A stretch of DNA of 8,009 bases from JBGOUJ01 sp041477005 (GTDB lineage: Bacteria; Acidobacteriota; Terriglobia; Bryobacterales; JACQDG01): the NCBI GenBank assembly GCA_041477005.1, contig JBGOUJ010000362.1, positions 1 through 8,009 of the forward strand. Direction: 5' to 3'. A model generated the notes under the pieces. It worked only from the letters and a program-made list of their open reading frames with translations, had not been told where the DNA came from and did not search any database. Position 1 is the first letter of the stretch. Each line of letters opens with the position of its first letter. This document shows, one piece after another, positions 1 through 5,495 of the stretch. The translations under genes were made by a program, and so were the position numbers.

Positions 1-11
1 AGCCTCCTGGA

Positions 12-234
12 ATGACCGTCACTGAAATCACGGATGCGATCATCGGCGCGGCCATCGAAGTGCATCGCGAATCGGCCTACATGCCGTGCCTATGCCACGA
101 GCTACATTTGCAAGGACTGCCCTTTGTCTGTGAGCACCCTTTGCCGGTGACTGGTAGAGGTCGAGGCCGTCGACCGCTTGGTTCCGGTGCGCGGGGCGTA
201 ACTCCTCACCTATCTGCGCCTGTTGCGGGGCCCA
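12..234 (+). pseudogene. Decayed GxxExxY-family protein gene
   Basis: Reading from the ATG at 12 gives MTVTEITDAIIGAAIEVHRE, the characteristic N-terminus of the GxxExxY family (small proteins of uncertain, possibly nuclease-like, function). The next residues are SAY, then CLCHELHLQGLPFV. The usual LGPGLLE-like segment between HRE and SAY is missing, which removes most of the motif that names the family. After LPVT (about 152) homology continues in another frame from 151 as LVEVEAVDRLVPVRGA, so roughly 20 residues are lost and the frame is shifted. A TAA at 199-201 sits where the family normally has Gln (the expected sequence is A-Q-LLTYLRL), and LLTYLRL follows directly. The normal C-terminus (GLLINFN-like) is absent. 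Three independent lesions make this a dead gene rather than a sequencing error. The family is recognised from memory, not from a search; the right boundary is approximate. Confidence 0.75.
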
Positions 235-535
235 CAATCAACCGCGGAAGATGCAGAGAGGTTCCCAAATCCAACCGACCGAGGCAAAGTTCGTGGTCTG
301 AAGCTGTTCTGATTCAGTAGCAGAAGCTCAACCACCTCACTGCGCCAGGTGCTCCTCAGTCCCGCAGGGCGCGCATCACGGTCCCACATCCGCCCGGTGG
401 TTGTCGGTGGTGATTTTGCCGCGGTACGTCTCGTGAATCCGGATCGTCTTCTCCGCACCGCGAGACGCTCGCTCGACCATGCCGTGGCGTGGCGGACGGT
501 CTGTGTTAGGCTGATGGGTCAAAACAGGTGAACCG
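235..535. other. Gene-free stretch after the pseudogene
   Basis: About 300 bases with no convincing gene. Both strands have short open frames, but none carries a recognisable domain, a good ribosome binding site or family-like composition. The stretch must contain the promoter for the cytochrome operon; TTAGGCT near 506-512, preceded by TGTG, is the only weak -10-like string seen, and no matching -35 was found. Part of it may be the rotted 3' end of the GxxExxY gene. Confidence 0.5.
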
Positions 536-1267
536 TTGCGCAAGGCTCTTCTAATGCTGCTGGGCGCTGCGATTGCCTTTGGGCAGACCTCTTCGGACGA
601 TCTGGCCGAGGGCGGGCGGCTGTTCGGATCGCAATGCGCTCACTGCCATGGGCCGCGGGGAGACGGCGGACGCGGCGCCAACCTGGCGGTTCCTCGGCTG
701 CGGCACGCGCCGGATGAAGCGAAGCTGCTGGAGGTGATCGGCCGGGGGATTCCGGGAACGGGGATGCCGGGGTCGGAGATGAGCGCCCGGCAGGTGCGGC
801 AGGTGGCGGCCTTCGTTCGCGCGCTCGGGCGCGTGGAGCCGGAGCGGCTTACCGGAGACGCCGCGCGAGGGAGAATCCTCTACGAAACCAAGGGGGCCTG
901 CGGGCGCTGCCACACCATTGCCGGCCGCGGCGGCGCGATCGGGCCTGACCTGAGCGACGCCGGGGCGCGCAGCAGTGCAAAGTACCTGCGGGAATCGCTG
1001 CTCGAGCCGGAGAGGCAGGTTCCGAGCGGGTTTTTGCAAGTGCGAGTCGTGACCCGAGACGGCCGGCGCATCACCGGCGTGCGCGTGAATGAGGATACCT
1101 TCTCCATCCAGTTGCGCGATCTCTCCGATAAGCTCCATTCGTTTTGGAAGACTGAGCTGAGCGAAATCCACAAGGACCAGGGAAAATCCCCGATGCCGGC
1201 TTACGGGTCGATTCTCACGCCGCCGGAGGTGGAAGACGTGGTGGCATACCTGGTGTCACTCCAATGA
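536..1267 (+). CDS. Exported di-heme c-type cytochrome, partner of PQQ dehydrogenase
   Basis: Likely periplasmic electron carrier of 243 residues. A signal peptide (MRK, then a hydrophobic stretch to about residue 16, FGQ) is followed by two heme-c sites: CAHCH at 34-38 and CGRCH at 122-126. M77 in GTGMPG is a plausible sixth ligand for heme 1, and M220 in SPMPAYG a candidate for heme 2. The part after the second heme (GPDLSDAG at 136-143, YLRESLLEP, then a strand-rich segment with TRDGRRITG) resembles the Planctomycete/Verrucomicrobium-type heme-binding domain TIGR02603. The start is TTG at 536, preceded by AGGTGA at 526-531; an in-frame stop at 512 limits extension, and the in-frame ATG at 554 would remove the basic N-terminus. 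Its stop overlaps the next gene's ATG (ATGA at 1264-1267), implying translational coupling. It probably accepts electrons from that quinoprotein; this is inferred from context. Confidence 0.9.
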   Translation: MRKALLMLLGAAIAFGQTSSDDLAEGGRLFGSQCAHCHGPRGDGGRGANLAVPRLRHAPDEAKLLEVIGRGIPGTGMPGSEMSARQVRQVAAFVRALGRVEPERLTGDAARGRILYETKGACGRCHTIAGRGGAIGPDLSDAGARSSAKYLRESLLEPERQVPSGFLQVRVVTRDGRRITGVRVNEDTFSIQLRDLSDKLHSFWKTELSEIHKDQGKSPMPAYGSILTPPEVEDVVAYLVSLQ

Positions 1268-2841
1268 GGCTCATCCTGTTTTTGCTGGCAGCAGCGGCGG
1301 TCCTAACCGCGCAGGCGCCCTACGAACGCATCTTGCACGCGGCGTCGGAGCCGGGCAACTGGCTGACTTATTCCGGGAATTACCAGGCCCACCGCTACTC
1401 GGCACTCAACCAGGTTACGCGCGCCAACGTCGGGCGCCTGAAGATCGCGTGGATGTACCAGATCCGCGCGCGGCACAAGTTTGAAGCGACGCCGCTGGTT
1501 TTCGACGGCGTCATGTACATCAGCGAGCCCCCGAGCGACGTCACGGCCCTCGATCTCCGCACCGGCCGGCCGCTGTGGTCGTACCGGAGGAGCACGCCCG
1601 GAACGGTTCCCGCGTGCTGCGGACAGGTGAACCGCGGGGTGGCGGTGCTCGACGATCAAATCTTCGTGGGCACGATCGACGCGCACTTGGTCGCGCTCGA
1701 CCTGAAGACCGGCAGGGTGCGCTGGGACGTGGTGGTGGCCGACTACAAAACAGGCCACACCATCACGCCTGCGCCGCTGGTGGTGAAAGACAAGGTCCTC
1801 ATCGGAATTGCCGGGGCCGAGTACGGCGTCCGCGGATTCTTGGACGCCTACGATGCGCGGACCGGCAAGCGGGCCTGGCGGTTCTGGGCCACGCCGGGGC
1901 CGGGGGAGCCGGGTCACGAAACCTGGTCCGGCGAAAGCTGGAAAACGGGTGGGGCAACCACGTGGGTGACCGGCTCCTACGACCCGGTGGCCAACCTTAT
2001 TTATTGGGGCACTGGAAACCCGGGGCCGGACTACATTGGCGACGTGCGAGAGGGCGACAACCTCTACTCGGACTGCCTGGTGGCGCTCGATGCGGACACC
2101 GGAAAGCTAAAGTGGTACTTTCAATTTGTGCCGCATGATGTTAATGACATGGATGCGACTGAGATCCCAGTGCTGGTCGACGCGGTCTTTCGGGGCCGTC
2201 CGCGGAAGCTGGTGCTGTTCGCCAATCGCAACGGGTTTTACTACATCCTGGACCGCCTCACCGGCGAATTCCTGCTGGCCAAGCAGTTCGCCAAGCAGAC
2301 CTGGGCCAAGGGGATCGACGCGCGCGGGCGGCCCATTCCAAATCCGGCGACGGCGCCGAGCACCCAGGGAGCGCTGGTGTACCCGGACGACGACGGAGCG
2401 GCCAACTGGCACAGCCCGTCGTACAGCCCACAGACGCGGCTCTTCTACCAGAACGCCCGGGAACTGGGCGCCGTCTATTACCGCACGGAAGCGCCGTACG
2501 AGCCGGGTAAAGTTTTCACCGGAGCGGGCCGGCGGCGCCTTCAGACGGAAGAAGGCTGGGGCGCGTTGCGGGCGCTCGACTCGCTGACGGGCGAGATGCG
2601 GTGGGAGTTCAAGGTGCACACTCCGCCGTGGTCCGGCATCCTCTCGACCGCCGGCCGGCTGGTGTTTTCGGGCACGATGGAGGGTGATTTCTTCGCGCTC
2701 GACGCCGACACCGGAAAGCTGCTTTGGCGATTGCAGACCGGAGGCCCGATCTGGGCGGGGCCGATCAGCTACCTGAGCGAGGGCAAGCAGTACGTCGCCA
2801 TCGCCGCAGGCAGCTCGGTGGTCGTGTTCGGGTTGGAGTGA
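1264..2841 (+). CDS. PQQ-dependent alcohol dehydrogenase-family quinoprotein
   Basis: Periplasmic quinoprotein of 525 residues that should oxidise an alcohol, aldehyde or sugar with PQQ. A signal peptide (about 1-16) precedes a beta-propeller; seven blade motifs of the type xLDxxTGxxxW are visible, with Asp at 97, 146, 197, 276, 330, 439 and 480. Active-site features match methanol/ethanol dehydrogenases: adjacent cysteines C118-C119 followed by VNRGVA, E186 in GAEYGVRG and N252 in GTGNP (metal ligands), W234 below the PQQ plane, R322 in NRNG, and the catalytic base D295. D297, two residues after D295, corresponds to the extra Asp that marks lanthanide-dependent XoxF-type enzymes. There is no CxxCH, so heme must come from a partner, presumably the overlapping di-heme cytochrome upstream. 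It is shorter than typical methanol dehydrogenases (about 600 residues). The substrate cannot be told from sequence. Confidence 0.93.
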   Translation: MRLILFLLAAAAVLTAQAPYERILHAASEPGNWLTYSGNYQAHRYSALNQVTRANVGRLKIAWMYQIRARHKFEATPLVFDGVMYISEPPSDVTALDLRTGRPLWSYRRSTPGTVPACCGQVNRGVAVLDDQIFVGTIDAHLVALDLKTGRVRWDVVVADYKTGHTITPAPLVVKDKVLIGIAGAEYGVRGFLDAYDARTGKRAWRFWATPGPGEPGHETWSGESWKTGGATTWVTGSYDPVANLIYWGTGNPGPDYIGDVREGDNLYSDCLVALDADTGKLKWYFQFVPHDVNDMDATEIPVLVDAVFRGRPRKLVLFANRNGFYYILDRLTGEFLLAKQFAKQTWAKGIDARGRPIPNPATAPSTQGALVYPDDDGAANWHSPSYSPQTRLFYQNARELGAVYYRTEAPYEPGKVFTGAGRRRLQTEEGWGALRALDSLTGEMRWEFKVHTPPWSGILSTAGRLVFSGTMEGDFFALDADTGKLLWRLQTGGPIWAGPISYLSEGKQYVAIAAGSSVVVFGLE

Positions 2842-2851
2842 CGAGGGGGGC

Positions 2852-2879
2852 AGCCATCAGCCGTCAGTTTCCAGCAAGC
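2852..2879 (+). repeat. Four degenerate 7-bp units beginning AG
   Basis: Between the convergent genes four consecutive heptamers can be read in phase: AGCCATC, AGCCGTC, AGTTTCC, AGCAAGC. The first two differ at one position; the last two share mainly the leading AG and a final C. Heptameric short tandem repeats of the AGCYRTC kind occur between genes in several bacterial groups. The array is short and degenerate, so it may be a relic or chance. Confidence 0.35.
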
Positions 2880-2920
2880 GAGCGCTGGCCGGCGGAGCAG
2901 CGGCGCTATCGCGGCTCGCT

Positions 2921-2944
2921 GCCTGTTTGAGCCGTTCTCAAGGC
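2921..2944. terminator. Imperfect hairpin between convergent operons
   Basis: TTGAG (2927-2931) and CTCAA (2937-2941) pair around the loop CCGTT. The stem extends by GCC (2921-2923) with GGC (2942-2944) if TGT at 2924-2926 bulges out. It sits 80 bp after the quinoprotein stop and 34 bp beyond the amidohydrolase stop, so it could end transcription from both sides. There is no U-tract on either side, so this is a weak candidate. Confidence 0.25.
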
Positions 2945-2977
2945 TGCATCGCCGGCTTGGGCTTCAGAAGCGGGACC

Positions 2978-4651
2978 TTATTTTTTGCCAGGCCCATAAA
3001 TCACGCGGCCGGCCATGGCGCCGGTGTGGCGGCCGTTCTCGATCGTCACCGCGCCGTTGACGATCACGTAGTCGATGCCCACCGGATACTGGTGCGGATC
3101 TTCGAAGGTGGCCCGATCGGCGACCGTCCCCGGATCGAAGATGGTGATGTCGGCCCAATTCCCTTCCCGGATACGGCCGCGGTCGCGGATGCCGAGCTTG
3201 TCGGCGTTCATGCTGGTCATTTTCTTCACCGCTTCCGGCAGGGTGACGACGTGCAACTCCCGCACGTAGCGGCCCAGCACGCGCGGAAAAGTTCCGTAAT
3301 ATCGCGGATGCGGGTGGCTGCGGCCGGTCGGGCCGTCCGGACTGACGGCCGAGCCGTCGGAGCCGATCGAGGTCCACGGCTGCTTCATCACGAGCTGCAT
3401 GTCGGGCTCGGAATGGTGGAAATAAACCGTGGGGACGCCCCCGTTTTCTTCGAGCAGCACATCGAATAGCACGTCGACCGGATCGCCGCCGCGCGCGGCG
3501 ATCAGCTCGCTCATGCGCTTGCCCTGGAAAGGCTTGTTCCGCTCGTTCCGAAGCGAGACCAGCAGCATGCCCGCCCAGCCGTCGCCGGTTGCCAGATAGT
3601 GGTTATACCAATCCGGCAACCCCGTGAGGATCTCCCGGTGCATGCGCTCGCGGTCCTTGGGATTGCGCAGCCGCTCCAGCATTTTCTCGCGGCCGCCGTC
3701 GTGGGCCCAGGGCGGGATGATGGCCGAGAGGTTGTTCTGGCCCGCCGTGTAGGGGTAGACGTTGGCCTGGATGTTGTAGCCCTCGTCGCGGGCTTTCTGG
3801 ATCATGGCGATGACTTCGTTTATCCGGCCCCACAGTTTCTTGTGGGCGATCTTCAGGTGGATGATGTCCACCGGAATCTGCGCGCCCTTCCCGATCGCGA
3901 TCGCCTCGGCCACGGAGCGAAACACGCCCTCTCCCTCGTCACGCATGTGAGTGGCATAGATGCCGCCATACTCCTTCGCGACCCGCGCCAGCTCGGTCAA
4001 TTGTTCGGTGGTTGCCAGATTCGCCGGCGGCATCAGCAAAGACGTCGAAAGGCCCATCGCGCCTTCCTGCATCGCTTGCGCGATCAGCTTCTTCATCTCC
4101 TCGATCTCGGCCGGCGTGGCCGGGCTTTGCGTCTCCCCCTTCACATACCCCCACACCTGGCCTTCGCCGACGTAGGAGGCGATGTTGGTGGCCATGTGCT
4201 GCCGCTCGAGCCGGGCAAAGTAGCCGCCGAGCGTCGTCCAATCGACCTGCGCGCCCTCGGCGCGCGCCGCCGGGGCGCCGCTGGCGCGCGGGCGAACCGG
4301 CCCTGCCGAGCCGCCCTCGCCCAGAATCATCGTCGTCACACCCTGCCGAATCATGCTTTCGGCTTTCGGCTCGATCAGAATCGTGTAGTCGGAGTGGTTG
4401 TGCTGGTCGATGAAACCGGGCGCAACCACCAGCCCAGTGGCCAGAATGCGCCGATAAGCCGTGGCGCCGGTCAGGTCGCCCAGCTTTACGATCTTGCCGC
4501 CGCGAACGCCGATATCGGTGTAGACGGCGGGCTTACCATCGCCGTCGAGCACGGCGCCGCCTGCGACGATCAGGTCGTAGGGGACGTCGGCGTGTCGGAA
4601 CGAGCAGCCGGAGCCAACAAGGAGAACAGCCAGCAGAAGGCGACGAGTCAT
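2978..4651 (-). CDS. Exported N-acyl-D-amino-acid deacylase family amidohydrolase
   Basis: A 557-residue metal-dependent amidohydrolase of the D-aminoacylase family, expected to release the acyl group from N-acyl-D-amino acids or related amides. The N-terminus MTRRLLLAVLLVGSGC is a secretion signal ending in a lipobox-like Cys16, so the enzyme may be lipid-anchored. Family motifs in order: PGFIDQHNHSD (78-88; metal ligands H84 and H86), GVTTMILGEGG (104-114), GAMGLSTSL (197-205), THMRDEGEG (234-242; H235), HLK (265-267; H265) and GSDG (430-433; catalytic-type D432). Where classical D-aminoacylases have a metal-binding Cys (GNCG), this one has GEGG, so metal binding must differ. An Ala/Arg/Pro-rich insert lies at about 120-134. 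The frame is open to 4786, but the ATG at 4651 is preferred: signal peptide, AGGA 8 nt upstream (4663-4660), and a 4-bp ATGA overlap with the preceding gene. The exact substrate is unknown. Confidence 0.9.
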   Translation of the reverse strand: MTRRLLLAVLLVGSGCSFRHADVPYDLIVAGGAVLDGDGKPAVYTDIGVRGGKIVKLGDLTGATAYRRILATGLVVAPGFIDQHNHSDYTILIEPKAESMIRQGVTTMILGEGGSAGPVRPRASGAPAARAEGAQVDWTTLGGYFARLERQHMATNIASYVGEGQVWGYVKGETQSPATPAEIEEMKKLIAQAMQEGAMGLSTSLLMPPANLATTEQLTELARVAKEYGGIYATHMRDEGEGVFRSVAEAIAIGKGAQIPVDIIHLKIAHKKLWGRINEVIAMIQKARDEGYNIQANVYPYTAGQNNLSAIIPPWAHDGGREKMLERLRNPKDRERMHREILTGLPDWYNHYLATGDGWAGMLLVSLRNERNKPFQGKRMSELIAARGGDPVDVLFDVLLEENGGVPTVYFHHSEPDMQLVMKQPWTSIGSDGSAVSPDGPTGRSHPHPRYYGTFPRVLGRYVRELHVVTLPEAVKKMTSMNADKLGIRDRGRIREGNWADITIFDPGTVADRATFEDPHQYPVGIDYVIVNGAVTIENGRHTGAMAGRVIYGPGKK

Positions 4652-5271
4652 GATTGTATTCCTAGCGCACGACGGCAGCAGAAGTCGAAGAGCAATTGCC
4701 ATTCCGCCCGTTGGATCTCGCGGAGGGTTTGCTCTAGCGCGGTCTGCTCGGGCGTGGCGTTCGGATGCTGGTGAACAGCCTGGCAAAGATCGATGAAACG
4801 GAAAGGGTCCCAGTCAGCCCTGACGTTGAACTCCGGCATCCGGCCGCCCGCGAGCTCGATCGCCGCCTCGCGCACCACCGGAAAAATCTCGTGCTTTCCG
4901 ACCTGCCGAAACCAATAGCCGGCGTTGGAAAAGTCCGGCTCCCGGCGGTGCACAATCCCGTGCCAATAGCTTCCCGTCGTAGTGCTGATCTCCTGGGCGA
5001 TCGCGTGGGCGTCGTCATTGCACGAGAGGTACACGAACAACCCGCACCGGGCGGCCTCGGCGAACTCCACCGACAGCACGTTCCGCGGAGCAAACAGCTC
5101 CACCGACTCCAATGGCTGCAGCAGTTCCCGCGCCTCCTTCGAGGCGCAGGGGCCGGCAACGAGCGGCAGGAGCCGCTGGCCGGGAGCGCCCTCGGCGGCG
5201 CCCTTCGGGCCCACGAGTGCTACAATTTCGGCAATTTTGGTACCGTATTCGGCGGCGTGAAAGCGAAGCAC
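4648..5271 (-). CDS. Conserved-looking 207-residue protein of unknown function
   Basis: I cannot name this protein or give it a function. It has no signal peptide or membrane segment, so it is probably cytosolic, unlike the exported enzyme downstream. The central block is distinctive: GSYWHGIVHRREPD (100-113) and YWFRQVGKHEIF (119-130), rich in His, Glu, Arg and aromatic residues, as in a binding or catalytic core. A second aromatic/acidic patch, DWDPFRFIDLC, is near residues 153-163. The block resembles hypothetical proteins I associate with Acidobacteria and Planctomycetes, but this is memory only. The start is GTG at 5271 with no clear Shine-Dalgarno sequence; the frame remains open upstream to 5430, reading LRYNPTLV immediately before it, so a CTG start at 5292 is conceivable. 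The stop overlaps the amidohydrolase ATG by 4 bp, making it the first gene of a coupled pair. Confidence 0.75.
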   Translation of the reverse strand: MLRFHAAEYGTKIAEIVALVGPKGAAEGAPGQRLLPLVAGPCASKEARELLQPLESVELFAPRNVLSVEFAEAARCGLFVYLSCNDDAHAIAQEISTTTGSYWHGIVHRREPDFSNAGYWFRQVGKHEIFPVVREAAIELAGGRMPEFNVRADWDPFRFIDLCQAVHQHPNATPEQTALEQTLREIQRAEWQLLFDFCCRRALGIQS

Positions 5272-5280
5272 CAGAGTTGG

Positions 5281-5286
5281 ATTGTA
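5281..5286 (-). promoter_or_regulatory. Possible -10 box for the minus-strand operon
   Basis: Read on the minus strand this is TACAAT, ending 9 nt before the GTG at 5271. That spacing would start the transcript only a few bases before the start codon, giving an almost leaderless mRNA, which fits the missing Shine-Dalgarno sequence. No -35 hexamer was found 16-18 nt upstream. If the protein really starts further upstream, this string is just coding sequence (Tyr-Asn). Confidence 0.25.
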
Positions 5287-5420
5287 ACGCAGTTCGCCGG
5301 GGCAGGTTCGGCAGGCTAAGCGGTCGCGCGAGCTTGGCCCTTTTTCGACCGCAAGAAGCCCGATGTTCCCGGGAGCAGACCCGAGGCTGGATGCTCTGCT
5401 GCCGGACCCACAAGACAGGA

Positions 5421-5446
5421 CCGGGGCTTAAACGGGCTTGACCCGG
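5421..5446. promoter_or_regulatory. Candidate operator: direct and inverted repeats over the -35
   Basis: GGGCTT occurs twice (5424-5429 and 5434-5439), exactly 10 bp apart, so both copies face the same side of the helix; the second overlaps the -35. The pair is flanked by CCGGG (5421-5425) and its complement CCCGG (5442-5446). This looks like a regulator binding site in a divergent control region, but no regulator gene is in the window and the elements are short. Confidence 0.35.
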
Positions 5447-5468
5447 TGAAGCTCGCCAATGCTACAAT
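5438..5468 (+). promoter_or_regulatory. Sigma-70-type promoter with extended -10, before the PLP enzyme gene
   Basis: TTGACC (5438-5443) is a good -35 and TACAAT (5463-5468) a good -10. The 19-nt spacer is longer than ideal but may be offset by TG at 5460-5461, which makes TGCTACAAT an extended -10. Transcription would begin near 5475, leaving a leader of about 20 nt that contains GGAGGA (5484-5489), 6 nt before the ATG at 5496. Confidence 0.6.
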
Positions 5469-5495
5469 CAGGCCAATCCATACGGAGGATCCATT

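Noticed and set aside
376..480. Short minus-strand frame reading MVERASRGAEKTIRIHETYR and onward (34 residues)
   Set aside because: It looks mildly protein-like, but it is short and has no ribosome binding site or homologue I recognise; probably chance.
3599..4774. 391-codon open frame on the plus strand
   Set aside because: It is antisense to the amidohydrolase, whose motifs are all intact. The product is Arg/His/Leu-rich and has no recognisable domain.
4652..4786. N-terminal extension of the amidohydrolase to 602 residues
   Set aside because: It would place 45 Arg/Pro/Ala-rich residues before a clear signal peptide and overlap the upstream gene by over 130 bp. The ATG at 4651 has a Shine-Dalgarno sequence and an ATGA overlap.
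5015..5441. Open frames on both strands across the divergent control region
   Set aside because: They are extended shadows of the 207-residue protein, dominated by Arg/Ala/Pro, and contradict the promoter and ribosome binding site seen before 5496.
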